Shown here: positions 39,624 through 53,809 of the stretch, in pieces
Layout of the letters: every line of letters starts with the position of its first letter
Position numbering within the stretch: position 1 is the stretch's first letter
Notes under the pieces: model-generated
Seen by the model: only the letters and a program-made list of their open reading frames with translations
What the model was told of the DNA's origin: nothing
The model's database searches: none
DNA from: Clavelina lepadiformis
Taxonomy: Eukaryota > Chordata > Ascidiacea > Aplousobranchia > Clavelinidae
Length of the DNA stretch: 64,000 bases
Reading direction: 5' to 3'
Assembly: GCF_947623445.1 (NCBI RefSeq)
Contig: NC_135242.1
Span: 5,890,001 to 5,954,000, forward strand
Position numbers and translations under genes: made by a program

Positions 39624-42600
39624 CTTATGTGAGTAAAACTTTTACACTTCTATTTTGACTTCATCAAATTTACCTTGTTGTAAATTTTGCAAAGGTTGAA
39701 CGCCGTAAACAGCAGTGAGCCTCGCACTGCTGTTTTTTTTGTCTTCACCTGTGGAATTCCAGTAAAGCTAACTACTTGATAAAGAAAACGATTCTCTGAA
39801 AAGCTATTTATTTCAGCTGCAAATAAGATTGTCTGTTTCTATTGTAAAAATAGACCTCCTGAAAGCTTATACTGTATTGACGTGTTCATTTTGTTTAAAT
39901 TTTGCTGCTGCACCACTAATCTGTGGTGTGAACTGTACGTGCATTTTTTCCCCTTTCACTCTTATACTTGTAACTGTTATGTAAGATTTGCATAGATTTA
40001 GTAGAAAATAAGGCAGCCGTTTCCCCTCTGTCCGCGCGGCAGTAGGCGGACTTGCCCAGTGAAGTCCGCCCACTGCTTTATTTTTATTCGGGTTTACATT
40101 TACTTCATTAAAAATGTGTTCTACACTCTTATTTTGTTGGCTTATGTTTGCATTTTGGCGCATATGTATGTTATCATCAACTCACTGCTTTGTTTCTGCG
40201 AAAATGTTTATTGTGGCGATCCAAATATTACATTTCATTGGCCTGTACCGTACTCGTCTCTGCATTGTTAATAATAAGGGACCTTTTAAATACAAAATTA
40301 AAAGAAACTTTTGCTTCTTGGATGTGATATATGTAGTAAAATTTTCTTTTGCGCTTCTTGGTGTATATGTACTTCTGTGGCTTTTGATCAAGTATTTGAT
40401 TTTGATAAAATGGCGTTCTTGCCTTTTTGCTGTGAACGCGTTTTCAAATTTCTCTTCTCTTGTTCGATTGCTGTTTGTGTTTTAGGAAATGCTTTCTTTA
40501 CATTTTTGCGATGTATGTTCTCATATTGAAAGTTATTTATAAGAGGGCATTGGATAATGGGACGGTTATTAATAAACAAACTACAAGCATTCTGGTTGCA
40601 CTGAAGCTGTTTTGTTCGCCGCCTATACAAAGACGTAGAAACAGGTAAATGGTGCTAGCCATTGCTTTTTTATGAACTTTTATTATGGCACAATGATGTC
40701 TAACAATCCAACTCTTACTGTGCTATTATACCTGCTGGTGATAACTTAAACGTGTCTGATGTGCCATTAGTAGTTGATAAAGTAACTTTCGATGGTTGCT
40801 GTATTTTTGAAACTATTTTGCATTTTCAGGCTCATCTTCGAACAATTAATGCGTGTAAACTGCAGCTGATTGGAGATGCCAAATGTTTAGCATTGCCTTT
40901 ATATATACAAAGGGTGATTACTTTAAATGCGATGATGGTATAATCTTTGGAATCTGGTAGGCTACTTGTTACACCCGTGTGTAGTTCATATAGACCTCTT
41001 AACGCTTCCCTTGCCAAACAAAGCTTGCAGTAAAAACCCCTGTTCATTCAAATAAATCGTCATGCAATTAGTTTTTGTTTAGTCTGCTTCATTCCGGTTT
41101 AAGATGTGGCGCCGAATTTAACAAGACAATTACTTTCGCAAATGCAAAAATTGTATGGCTTTGTTTTTGTTAGACGGTGATTGTCAGAAAGGGTAGACTG
41201 ATACTGCGGAATTGCACCAGATTAAGGCTGACCTTTGTTCATGCTGAAATTTAGTCATGTGCCTCATTAGCGACATAGGTTGGTATCCTATATGGCTCTA
41301 CAGTGATTGCACACGTTCGGGCTTGGAAACTACACGAAAAAGTACTGTAATGCATAAGGAAATACGTGCGTACGTACAGAATTTTTTGTAATAAAGCTGT
41401 CAGGGTAAGACCATTAGGTTGGATAATGCTGCTCGCACTAACGTAATAAAAGTGGCATTACTGGGCAATGTTCCTTTACGAACACTATTTTAGGGGCAAC
41501 TGTCGTTTTCACATCTTGATTACTTTTTGTTCATCGCATTTTGTCTTGTATGATTACTTATCAGTTATATGATCTAGGAAAACATATTTAGCCTAATAGA
41601 TGGGTTATATGATTCTTTGGTTACAGTACATGTCATCAAAATCGTTTCATATGGCATTTCAAAACTTTACACCATTAATAACTAGTTAGGATAAGTATTA
41701 GAATACATTTCATAATTCGCCCATGTTTTTCGGGATGGTCAAACGCGGAAATTAAACAAATTCTATAACCCTTCGTCCGCCTCTGATTCCGTGACTGACT
41801 TCACCAAACAAGTACTACAATACATACGTAAATACCCACGAATGTACATAAAATGTACCCTACGCAATTATATTTAACCACGAACACAAATTCAGTCACT
41901 CTAACATGGCGTTGAGTGCCGAATAACTCCCCAGTTAAAGTCGAGTATCGGAGGAAAGAGTTTACTTTGAGTGTGGACATCTGTCTCCGGGCTCAGTAAT
42001 AAGGGGGCGCCAAATTAGGTCGGAATTTTTTATAACGGAACCGTCAGGATAAGACTATTTGGCTGCGTAATGTTATGCTGGCACTAACGTAACAGTAACA
42101 CGAGGGGTATTATTGGGCTGTGCCCCTTCACAAATACAAATTTTGGGGCCATTGCCGTTTTCACATTTCCATTCCCGTTCGTTCAACGCATTTTATTGTG
42201 TGCTATTACTTATCCGCTATATGATCTCGGAAAACATATTTAGTCTTATAGGTGAGACAAACCTCATCAAGATTGTCGTATACGGCAAAATTTTAGGTCA
42301 TAAATTCCCGTGTTACATTAAAATACATTTCATTTAAAGCAAATTTTGAGCCAACTAAAAACCCAATATGTGCCTCGTGCATTTTGGACAAGATTGTCGT
42401 TTGCGGGAATTAAGCAATTTTCATTATAGTTTTCTCTTTCGGTGTCCCTTTCCCTCATTCATCTTGATAATGTTATTCTATCAGACAAAATACAGACAGT
42501 GGAATCGCGACAACAATTTTTAGTGATTTTGTAACAGTGATGGAAGCAAATCAATGGTTGTGAGTTGTGACACGAGTTAAGTCACAGTACCGGAGTCTAT

Positions 42601-44280
42601 CATAGACTGTCTGTGAACTACGGACCAAGGTAAAGTCAGCCGACCTTTTCGTTTGTAGCATGCCGTCTACCACGGGTGACATGTTACAAATTACTTCAAA
42701 CAAAGCTTGAAATGAAAAGAAAAGGTAAATAATGCCTTATTTGGCAACAAAACATTCTCCTGTATATAAAAAAGTATGGTTTATCTTGCCTGTTCATCTT
42801 TTAATGCCCTACAATTAAGCTATCTTCAAGAGCCACAATGTGGCTCAAAATAGTTTTGGAGCTGAGCCAATGGCACAAAAGGGTGGCTCAGAGCATAAAA
42901 CCCGGTCTCAGTTTTCATTATAAAGGTAATGCAGAAGAGAGCCATTGTGGTAAATAAATTTTGGGTAGGCTACGCTCAGAGATGTGGAAATATGAAAGTG
43001 TCGCGCATAAACCTAAGTCTTAATACGAAAGCCTTGACAGCCTGCAGGGAGGAGGTGAAAACAGAAAGGGCCTACTTCGAGACGTAAATTGTATAAGGCT
43101 TTACTTCTCATTATACTATATTGCCTAAGCTATATAGACCCGGTGTTTGCTAGATGTTTGTCTGCATGTGTACCATACAAAGACTGTAGTCGAGGCCTAA
43201 CCCAGTGCGTCTGTGCCTCTCTTGTTGAATTTCTAAACTCAGTAGACTATAGGGCATAACCTAGGCCTATATGGCTTAGTCAATGAAGGCTAGGCTAAAC
43301 GCAAAACCTGTGAATCTGCGATCTCTGTATGTATAAAAAAGAAACTCGTGCACATTTTCATATAAAAAAAAAAACAGAAAAGCGTAATAGCAAAACTGAC
43401 TTCCCTCCTTTTTAGAATTCTCAGTCTTCCTCTGAAGTTGACGTTTGGGTGCAACAAGCATATAGGCAGTAGGCTATAGGCCTAGACTAAGGTTTAAAGT
43501 TTTAAAGGTGCAATTGCCTATATTGAAAAGAGTATAACCTTGCATCTGTATGCACCAAATTTTGAAACGTGCATGCTGATATTTTCTATCTTCACACTGA
43601 TTTCTAATAAATACTGGTAAACAAAGAATTGAGGCTTCAGTAGCCTACATGCCATCGCACCAAAATCTGCATCTTACATGTACAAATTCCCATCAAAAAC
43701 TGCCGTACTTTGCGGTTAGGGTAGTTACCTTGTTTTCCATTATGGATTGTATATATGCATGTGTGTGTGAGATTAAATTGTATATTAGGCCTAGTGATAT
43801 AATTAATAGATTAGAAATCAAACCCTTTATTTTTTCATTAAAAATGTGTTGAACAACGTCTCACTTAAATTTTTGGTAATATAAGCTAAGTATCAGGATT
43901 CATTGGACTACAGAGTATGGCAATTTTCATCGAGATCTTGTGAGTGCTGAAGCAAAATTGTGGTGTGCAAAGAAGCAGCTGGTGTGCACTGTAACTCATT
44001 GCCCAAGCATGTTCGGCCTTTGTGCTGGACAACGTGCGGGTGTGCTCCTTCCATGCTCTGCAGTCTGGAGGATTCTGACTGTAAACCTATATACAAGGAA
44101 AATCTTAAAGGGTCAACTTCTCTTTAAACACTACATACATAAAATTACAACGCGTAGTAAACTGATTGTGAGATTGGTTAAAGTTTAATTGTGATATGTC
44201 TTCTTAGATGCTCTGAAGCTTCATGTATATAGATGGTTTGATACTTTGATCAACTTGGTTTTGTGAATTCAACTCCAACT
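39624..44280. other. Intergenic region between eIF4A and KLHL2/3
   Basis: No gene is supported. It holds the 3' UTR of eIF4A (no obvious nearby AATAAA; one at about 40571), a direct repeat pair at 41379-41800 and 42026-42460, a GAGCCACAATGTGGCTC hairpin near 42828, and presumably the KLHL promoter with any non-coding first exons. Confidence 0.45.
41379..42460. repeat. Diverged direct repeat pair, units about 420 bp, offset 644 bp
   Basis: Unit 1 (about 41379-41800) and unit 2 (about 42026-42460) share, in order, GAATTTTTT-TAA, GTCAGG-TAAGAC, GCACTAACGTAA, CCGTTTTCACAT-type, GCATTTT-T-TTGT and GAAAACATATTTAG-CT words with the same spacing. They differ at perhaps a fifth to a quarter of positions. 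No coding sequence is visible, and the nature of the parent element is unknown. Confidence 0.65.
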
Positions 44281-47200
44281 ATGATGAATGTAAACTTTTA
44301 CGGTACTGAGCTTGAGTCATGCAGTGAGAGCACGGCAGCTGCTGCATGTGTTGCTGCTGGTGGCACATCTGAAACTGGTAGACTGCAAAGCAATGCTCAA
44401 CAGTTTCACGATGACCTGCACACCAAAGAAGCTTTAGCTGCAATGAACACACTGAGAAAGTAAAACATTCAGTTTTGTGTTGCAAGCAATCACCATTAAG
44501 GTTAAGCTTATAAAATTAACTAAATATAGTGTTCTAAAATTATTTTTCAGGAATGATGTATTGTGTGACTTAGTCTTGGTTGCATCAGATGTGGAACTAC
44601 CTGTTCATAAACTGGTCATGGCAGCTGGGTCACCATATTTCATGGCGATGTTTAATAGTACTTATATATAATCATTATAATAAACTTAGTTAGCTGTGAT
44701 TTAGCACACTAGCGTTAATTTCACATATTCCCTTCAGTGATTTATTTTGTGGTGAAGGAAAAGTTATATCTATCATAAAATTTAAACTCACAGGTAAAAT
44801 GAGTGAAAGCACAGCTTATAAAGTTCAGCTGAAAGGAATTGAAGGCAAAGCTCTCATACAACTGATTGAGTATGTTTACACAGCACAAATTGAAGTTACA
44901 GAAGAAAATGTTCAGGCTTTGCTTCCAGCTGCAAGCCTTCTTGAGGTTTGGATTAAAGTACTGTGCTAAATAGTGATATGACAAGCATATTAATCTTGCT
45001 AAGGCTTACGTTTGACATAGGGAAGTTTTGCCAAAGATAGTTACATATATATGTGATTCATTTAAATCTGAAATTTCAAATAGGTATAAAACTATAATTA
45101 TTAATGTAATGGGGAGGCACTTAAAGACATTCTTTACAAAATCAGCCTTAATAAAATGAAAATAATATTTGCAACAGAATTGTATTATTTGTGAAATGAA
45201 GTAAGATACAAAAATGTATTTAGCTGACCTTTGTTCGGGAATCATGCTGCTGTTTTCTGCAGTCACAACTTCATCCGTCAAACTGCCTTGGAATAAGACA
45301 GTTTGCTGACATCCATGCTTGCTCTGATTTATTTACACATGCTCGCTCGTTCACAGGTGGATACTATTTTTTGCAATATGTTTTTTCTCAAACTTCAGTT
45401 TCCATTTTTCCTCTTTCCACTATGCTTTATTCTTACATGTTTGTTTTAAACATGCTACAATGATTTTTCTTACTGTGAGCAGATTGTTTTCTGCTGTCCA
45501 GCAACTATTTTCGTTATTGATGTTTTTGCCACAAGGTTTTAACAACCTGATGCTTCACACCAAATGATAACACCTCATGGCATTTGACACAATAAACATA
45601 GTTTTATCGTAATTTAACCTGCTAATTTAAACTTTAGAGCAACATTTTTCTGATGTTGTGAGAGGTGAAGAATTTCACAATCTTTCTTGCCAACAAGTTT
45701 GTGAGTTGATAAACAGTGATCAACTGTCTGTGTCATCTGAAGAAATGGTTTGTAAATATTTAAATACCTAAAATATCCTAAGACCAACTGAAATGAACTT
45801 ATATTTTATCAGTTTTATTTTTACATTTCATTCATATATAAATATCAGGCTTTAGCATAATCAATATTATTAGGTCAACAAATTTTTACACTAATTTTCA
45901 AATTTCAATTTAAAATAATGTTATACTGTATGTTTGAAATGTTTAAAGGTATTCGAAGCTGTGGTTGGGTGGGTTCGTAGTGACATAGCCAGTCGCTCTC
46001 AATTTATGCCAAGGTTATTGGAACATGTACGCCTTCCATTGATGCCCAGTGACTACCTGGTTGAGGTAATGTTGTTATGTTTTTTGTTGTTTGTTTTTCA
46101 TTTGTATTAGTAAAAAACCTTAGTTGGAACCCATGCTGTTGATTCTCAATAGTATTTGCGTATTATCATGAATTTGTGATAATTTTGTATCTTTGCTGAA
46201 TCTACAATTAATTATTGTGTACTTTATGTGAAATTGTTCAATGCTGGTTGTTTCTATGCTGGTGGCCGGTGGTGTTTGCTGATGGAATGAGTTACAATGA
46301 ATAATTTATTGCTTATCGGCTTCATTGCTTGTGTGCTGATATAATAGTGTTAAAACTGTCGCCCATAAAACGGCTTCAGTAGCACTCAATTCAGTGTTCA
46401 TAGTTTTTGCGATATGATCAGTTGGAAATTATTTACAACTTCATGTTATATATAGTCCATTAACATAGCACAAAATGTTATTGGCACTTTTATACTCAAG
46501 CCTCATTGCAATATGTTGTAGAGTATCATTGTATCATTACATTGTTGTCAGTGGTGATTTTTTTATAGAGGGTAGAGCAAGAGACACTTGTGAAGAATAA
46601 TGATCTTTGCAAAGATTTTTTAATTGAAGCCATGAAATATCATCTCTTAAGTCCCGAACATCGAGCCACCATGAAAATTTCAAGAACAAGACCTAGAACT
46701 CCCAAAGGAATGCCAAAGGTCTGATATGTATGTACAGTTTGCAGTTGTTACAAATGGAATGTCCTCATAACAATACCGTTGTTGGAAAGGTTTATGCATA
46801 TGGGGGAATAGTTGCACTTGTACAAATCAGTACTAAAATATCAAATTGGCTATGAAACTAGGTTTCTAAACTTTTTTCACCGTAGGAGGTTAATACAATA
46901 AAAAGTGGTTGTACTAGTACAGATACTTAATGAAGAAATGTTTTGTAACTTGCAGACCATGTATGTTGTTGGAGGACAGGCACCAAAAGCGATCCGATCA
47001 GTTGAATGTTACGATTTTAAAGAAGACCGTTGGCATCAGGTGTCAGAGATGACTTCTCGAAGATGCAGAGCCGGAATATCTGTTTTTCAGGTTTTTGATT
47101 ACAACAATTTCTTTTGCCTATTTGGTGTTTCTAATTCCTTTTTATATCGTTTCTAACTTTTTTATTGCTTAATATAACTTCTCTTTTCTATATTGTATGT

Positions 47201-50200
47201 TTTGTGTTGACATTGCCGTTATGATTTAGTAGTGACTTGATGATTGCTATGTTGTTTGAAATATATTTCAGCTGTTTCAAGCCTGTTTTGAAAAGTTTCG
47301 TTGAAACTTGAAAGACTTTGCATAGCTTATGGTCAAAACATTTTATTTTGACTTTACTATCTCACAATCAGTACCAACATATCTTTATCTTAGAATGCAC
47401 TTACATGAAATTTTGTTTTGGTGCTGCTGGATTCAGTTAACCTCTGATTGTATGTACGCTTGTACAGGGCAGTATATGGGCAGTTGGTGGTTTCAACGGA
47501 TCTTTAAGAGTGCGCACTGTTGATAAATACGATCCGTTGACAGACTGCTGGACTACTGGCCCATCGATGGATGCAAGACGATCCACGCTTGGAGCCGCCG
47601 TTTTGCACGATATGTTGTTTGCTGTGGGTGGATTTGACGGCTCGTCTGGTAAGAGTTAATGAAGGTGAAAGTAAACCGAGTTAAAATTATTTGTGACCAA
47701 TTTTTTTCTTACTAGGTGTACAGGGAAATATTTAAAAAATTCCGAAATCTAACACGAAGACACTCTGGCTATGTTTTATGTGTATTATTTTTTGCAGGTC
47801 TCAATACTGCTGAAGTCTTTGATCCAAAGCTAAATGAATGGAGGGCCATTGCTTCAATGAACACACGGCGCAGTAGCGTCGGAGTTGCCGTCCTTGGTGG
47901 TAAGCTGCATTAAGACCTCAGCGATTTCGCATAAACAAAAGCACCTAGAGCTTTTTGTGTATGCTTTCATAGCAATAATGTACTACAGTATACCTAATTC
48001 TATGTAGTCATTGTTATTGATAGATTGCCTGATAACGTAGAACCATCGAACGTTTTGTATTGATTCATATCCGTTTTACTTCTGAAGCAGATATTGGTAG
48101 ACGAGGGCTGCATAAATTGATTTTAGCACGTTACCAGAACCAACACCGTAACTGATATTTTTATCGCCATATGCCCACCAAAACTATATCAGTTGCACTA
48201 CTTGCAACGTGCGCCGAAAGATTCGAGGTTTACCTCATTTGCCAGCAGTTTGTTCCGTGCGCAAAAACACCGTTGTGGCACTTGGCGGTGACTATTTCGA
48301 TACCGTGTATACCAATCCCGAGGCGCAAGTTGTACTGAACAAAATTGAGATCTTTTGCAGCCGACAATGTACATGTAATTTTCGGTATTTGGACTCAGCT
48401 TAAAGGCTAGTTGTAAAAATTTTTGTCTGTATTTCTAGGTCTTTTATACGCTGTTGGCGGTTACGACGGTGTGTCAAGAAACTGTCTTGTATCTGTGGAG
48501 TGTTATTCAACGGTCACCAAAAGCTGGGCTTTTGTTGCGGATATGAGCACTCGACGGAGTGGAGCCGGTTTGTCATCTTCATAATTAAGAGAATAATTAA
48601 TGTTGCTGCATTGATACTTATTTCGATATCATCTTAATTTGTCTTCTCGTCTGCAATGTGTGCTCTGGAAATAGAATTGTACTAATTGTCAGTAGGACAC
48701 ATGCTGATTGACACAGCAGTCTTAGTTGATTGTTTCTGTGCGTTGTTGGACGACAATTACTTTCGGAAACTGACTAAGCGATTGCAAAGTAAAATCTGAA
48801 ACACATCATCTCCATACGAGCTAAAATTGAAAGTTTTTATAATGAAACAAAACTTTCACTGAACCAGAAAATGTTAATCTTGCTCAAAAATGGGATTCTT
48901 CATCAAAAACTGAACAACCTATCCATATCACAGGTGTTGGGGTGGTGGACGGGCTACTGTATGCAGTTGGCGGACACGACGGTCCCTTGGTGAAGAAAAG
49001 CGCCGAAGTTTACAATCCAGCTACCAACAGCTGGTCTCCCATAGGCGACATGAACATGTGTCGTCGAAACGCAGGTCTGTTAAAGGACAATGGTAACTAA
49101 CTCGATAACTGGCCGGTGTGATTGCTAAACGGGTTACATGTAAAAAGGATTATTTTCGGTAACTGGTGATGTTAGCCGATGACGTTGTCTTTAGAGAAAT
49201 AAGTAGACGGAACGGTTTGCTGGTACCGGGTTCAAGGAAATGTAGATTAAACGTTGTAATTAAGTTTTCGATAGATTTGAATGAAACATATCACGTATTG
49301 AGTGTTCGTGGTAGGCACTTGATCATGGCACGAATTCGCTAACAGTCAAGTGCCCCCAGGTCAACGCCAAAGCTCAGTGTGATTATGAGAAGGTATGCTG
49401 ATAAGTTATCGCTGTACCCGAGTCCATATTCAACTGGACCCGCCAGATGTTTTAATTGTATTTTCAAGCTTTAACGCGATTTGTGTAAGGTCCATAATTC
49501 CTGAACGTTTAAGGTATTGACAAATATCAAATTATTGAATATTATGCAATTAATTATTAAAACACTCAATGTAGCATTGCTACCAAGACTGGCGCTTCGT
49601 TTCCAAATATTTTGTTTTCCGCCCGTGCATCATTTGAAAAGCGGCATAATCAAGCACTAGAATCATTTTGACTTAGTTTTAGTTCAGCGTTCTTTAACAG
49701 GAATTAAGCAGAGCCCTAATGGTCCGCTTTGCATTCAAAGGGGTTCCACATCGCATTTTTGGAGAAATAGTGTTTTGCAATTTGTAAACCAATTTAATTA
49801 CCAGGATAATAACTGTCGCACTAATAACCATTCAAATGCTGTCAACCTCCGCAATATTACATAAAATTACCCGATATTAGCTCCAATTAATCGGCTAACA
49901 GAAAATGTCTGAATCATTCAGGATATAGTTTTTACAGTTTATGCCACCATCACCTATAGCCTAAGTTGTAGGCTAGCTCTAGTGCAAGCAGTACAAGGTA
50001 GTACTGTGCTTGCATTTTACGCTACTAAAATCAATACGATGGACGCGTTTTATGCGGATGCGGTAAAGCCGGGCGTTTGAATTACTTGCGTAAACGACAA
50101 ACTACTCGTTGATGCGGTCAGAAATAGCTACTTGGTTTTATCACCCATAACTTGATCAACATGTTTCGCTATTACAATAGTTTTCAAAGCTATGGTTCGA

Positions 50201-50689
50201 TGCGACCCTGCCCGGAATCAGTAAATAGTTTTAGTAACTCGCTGGTGGTCGCTATTTGAACAAACAGTAATAGTGGCCGAAATGTTGCCAAGTTTTACTT
50301 GACTCCCATAAGGAATGCCTCTTTTGTAAGTGACCATGGGAACGACTTCATTGTGTATATTGTAATCTTTGCCCACTTTTGCGGTTTAGAAACACTTCCC
50401 CAAAGGCGCAGTTTAGCCTCGATTTATTTCTCGGGGGAAGCGTGCTTTTTGGTATCGACAGTCTCAAGCTCGGAACTTCGGAAGAGTCACAAGCTAAAAC
50501 TTTTAAATGTTTTTAGGCGTCGCATCTGTGAACGGCCTCTTATACGTAGTAGGCGGAGACGATGGATCCTGTAATCTCGTTTCGGTGGAGTATTACAACC
50601 CCCGTACTGACTCCTGGACACTCTTGCCGACCACGATGAGCACAGGACGATCGTATGCCGGAGTTGCGGTCATCGACAAACTTTTATAA
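44281..50689 (+). CDS. KLHL2/3: KLHL2/KLHL3 co-orthologue: BTB-BACK-kelch CUL3 adaptor, 602 aa
   Basis: Thirteen exons: 44281-44459, 44551-44657, 44794-44945, 45224-45356, 45638-45747, 45949-46065, 46569-46718, 46956-47090, 47468-47648, 47798-47899, 48439-48567, 48934-49074 and 50517-50689; phases agree throughout, stop TAA. The product brings substrates, in vertebrates WNK kinases, to the CUL3 ubiquitin ligase; KLHL2 also binds actin. A low-complexity head (1-50) precedes BTB (about 55-165: LCDLVLVASDVELPVHKLVM), BACK (about 170-280), the linker AIRSVECYDFKEDRWHQV and six kelch repeats with the GG...W pattern, ending SYAGVAVIDKLL. The substrate-face motif MNMCRRNAG is conserved. I chose ATG 44281 because the only in-frame upstream start-like codon is GTG. 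The donor after exon 7 (GTCTGA) is weak. Vertebrate members are 587-593 aa. One invertebrate gene probably corresponds to both vertebrate paralogues. Confidence 0.96.
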
Positions 50690-52205
50690 TCTCTCAAGTC
50701 GGTCTGAAGCACCCAGATGTACTACGTAACATGCAAGGCTTCTTATAACAAGTAGACATTAGAGAGTATTTTGCGTTTAAGCGCCTTCGTGCAATACTCG
50801 TTAAAAACGGTTTTCTGGCCCATCCAATTTAAACGAATTACTGTGATTTTTCATTTTTTGCAACTTAAGTAATGTCACTCGTTTTTTCCACCTTAAAAAC
50901 GGCCACCTTTTGTCAATGGCATTTTTGTTAGACGGTTTTCGAATACCGCTGTTTTGTTCCTTTTTCTTTTTACCTGTTTTTCCGTAGTTTGTAACTACAA
51001 CGTTTTTGCTATGAAAAAATGCAAGATAGTGCTAAAGTTCCGAGGACGCTTATGTTGGTTCTAATCGCGCTGTTTCATCAAATAACTTTTTTAACTCATT
51101 CACGTAATGCAGCCACGATTGAGCCAGAATTTCCGCTAGATGACGCCGAAGATACTTGCACTTATAGCTGATCTTCGTGACAAGGCCAGTTCGCCTTTTA
51201 TCGGAGTTTGGTTCTTCGACAAAACGCCGGTCATTTTCTAGGTTACGCATCTGTGACCTATTCTTAAATATCCACCATGTGGACTTGAGATAGAGTCATT
51301 ATTAGAAAAAAATGCTATTTGATTGTGACGATTGTTTCATCGCTTGGAGCTGGTGCGATTTTGTTCTTAATGTGCAGAACCGTTTTTTCAAATTTGTACA
51401 TCAATTTTCATGCTATTGCTTTAGCGTTTCTTATCGTCGTTTTCAACTCATTTATTTTCGTTAGACAACGAATTTATTTTAAAACAAATTATGTTCGCAA
51501 GTTTCACCACAAGCTACTTGCTGTGTTTTACGTGCTATTTTTGGAGCAACAAAATTTCTTTGTTTTCGTCATACCAATTAGGAATACTTTGTTCCAGCGA
51601 ATTTACCTCGGTATGTGGCCTATACCTATTTGCGGTACCAAGCTTTATTGTTCTTTTGTTGAATATAAAAAATTTTCTCGAAATCTGTAGATGTTTAACG
51701 ATGGAAGAGAACGTTCCGTTTCGACAAATCTTTCCAAGGCAGGTTAAAATATTTGAACACGTAAGAGTGTAGTAAGGTAGTAACGACATTCCCACAATTT
51801 TTTCTAAGGGGAAGTGCTGTTCGAAATGACTGTTTTTAGTGGTTCCCACACTTGGGTATTATTTGGGTGGGAACGCACATTTTTTTGCATTACACCCTGA
51901 ACGTAAGGGTACCTATAGTCCACAATAGTATAATAGCCTTTCATCCACTAATACCATTCCCCAGAATGTAAGAGCGAATGTTCCGTTGTCATGGAACGGT
52001 TGTTAGGATCGGCTTTTTAGAGGTGTCGCCCTTATTTGTTCTAGAACATTCCATGGCGTGGTTCAATGGTTAACAACTTCTACACTGTCTGTCACTGAAG
52101 GACGTGTGTAACCAGAAAAACGGATATTAGCGATCTCTGGGTGCCAGTGTCTAGGTTTATGAGTCATGATTTATATAATCTCGGGCAATGTTAACCTTTC
52201 TTATA
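50690..52205. other. Downstream of KLHL2/3, no gene recognised
   Basis: The hydrophobic open frames at 51319-51772 are T-rich chance frames without splice or family support. A TGGCGTGGTTCAATGG word near 52053 looks like a tRNA box A, but no box B follows. Confidence 0.45.
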
Positions 52206-52830
52206 CAGTGAGACCTCGTTAATCCGGACCACTTCGTTTCGTCAAAAAATGTCGGTTTAGCGGGGTTTCCGGATTATCGGAAAGTAAAAAATCAATCAAT
52301 CTTGCAAATGCAGTACCGTGTTCAAAACGCAGTATGCACCTTACTCCAATTCTAAGTACCGAGTTTCTGGCTGGACAGCAACTAAAATAAAATTACATTT
52401 TTTGTATGATCCGACCCAGTGTCGAACCCCAGAACCACCGTATTAAAGACGACTGTTCTAAGCCAGAAGTGACGAACATGCGGCCGCAAATCGGTTTGAC
52501 AACCGCTCTTGCATGGCGAAGCATTCCGGCGGGACCAGCAGTTTTGAACTTTCTTTGACCTGTTTCTAGTCTTTGCGCAATGCGATATCAAAAGCTGATA
52601 GCACGATTGTGTTGCAGCAGTAGGCTATGTCTTCAATAGATTGTCGCACTCAACCGATGTACTGTACGTATTTTTTTGCGACCACGGAAGCGTTGTTTGT
52701 TACTGTTGATGAACAATTTATTTTTTCGTTTCTAAAATACTGTACAGTATTTCATGGTATGACTAAAAAGCTGTGCGGCTTACTCAGCTGTAACAAAGCT
52801 TTTTTTTTACAAAGCGCAATGCTGTACAGT
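52206..52830. mobile_element. Pogo/Tigger-like MITE, copy 2, truncated, inverted relative to copy 1
   Basis: It starts CAGTGAGACCTCGTTAATCC after a TA and runs in the opposite orientation to the 31646-32552 copy. It includes the tRNA-like block (box B complement at 52419-52429) and the GTACTGTACAGCATTGCGC-type segment. Similarity stops near 52830, so about 300 bp and the second terminal repeat are missing. It carries a short insertion (GCGGCCGCAAATCGG region) that copy 1 lacks. Confidence 0.85.
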
Positions 52831-53809
52831 ACAGTACATATATTTTCATTTCTTGGTCTTTGCCTTTAGAAATGTTGAGGAAATTGCAATACATTTCAAC
52901 AGTTAAAGCATGTGATATATTGAAGAACCGTGTCTTAATTTGCCCCTAGACAAATATATTTTTATTCAACTGGAAAGTGCTTATTTTTAATGAAAACTTT
53001 TACAGAATGCGTGAAATTTAACAAACGGCTTACACGTACGATAACTCATGTCATAGCCACAGACCTTACATTTCGTCTTGGGTTAAAACTTTTTTTGGGC
53101 GTTCCCTTTACTCTGCTCAAACATGACATCTCGTCGTTTAGGATGAAGTGCTCCATAAACTGAAGTCGACGCAATCATCTTGGATACACATTCTCAGCAA
53201 AATTCAGGCCTGTGATTGGACAGCAAAATCCGTGGACGCCCACACTTCATATTTGCTCTTTAACTGATATTAACCTAACGGGCGTTCCGAGTTATATACA
53301 AACATTATTATCATGTTTGCGAGACCAAAGAGGTCTTTAAACATTGCGTAAGAGATATTTTTCCCCGAAGTTTTACCATTTGCTAATAGTTCAAGCAATA
53401 CTTGAAGTAGCCTTCTCATGATCAAAAGTACACGTTTTGCTAACAAAACACCCTAGACAAACAATGTTAACATTTCCTGTCTTTATGAGGGCGAATAACT
53501 GTAACCTTTTCTCTGATCTGGAGTTTGTCGCAAAAAAAAACAAAAACGATATCACGAAAATTTTTTGTCCTTTTTCCAGTGAGATTTCGCTACAACTCTG
53601 CCTACCATCATTTTTATAAGGTTTTCAGGCCAAGTTGCAAGAGAAATGTCGACTATAGTCCTGATATTGAATAGAATACCATTTTAAATTGGCAAAACCG
53701 CTTTAAATCATGATACAAAGCAGTGCTATGCAACAGTAATAATACAAAACATTGTTTGTTGAAATATATTTTCGTTCGTACAACTCCCGCTTAATTGTGA
53801 CACAGACTT

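Noticed and set aside
51319-51772. Hydrophobic frames resembling membrane proteins
   Set aside because: T-rich sequence gives Phe/Leu/Ile-rich chance frames; two overlapping frames look equally hydrophobic, with no splice context.
52040-52110. Possible tRNA gene (GTGGTTCAATGGTTA)
   Set aside because: Box A-like word only; no box B, no cloverleaf.
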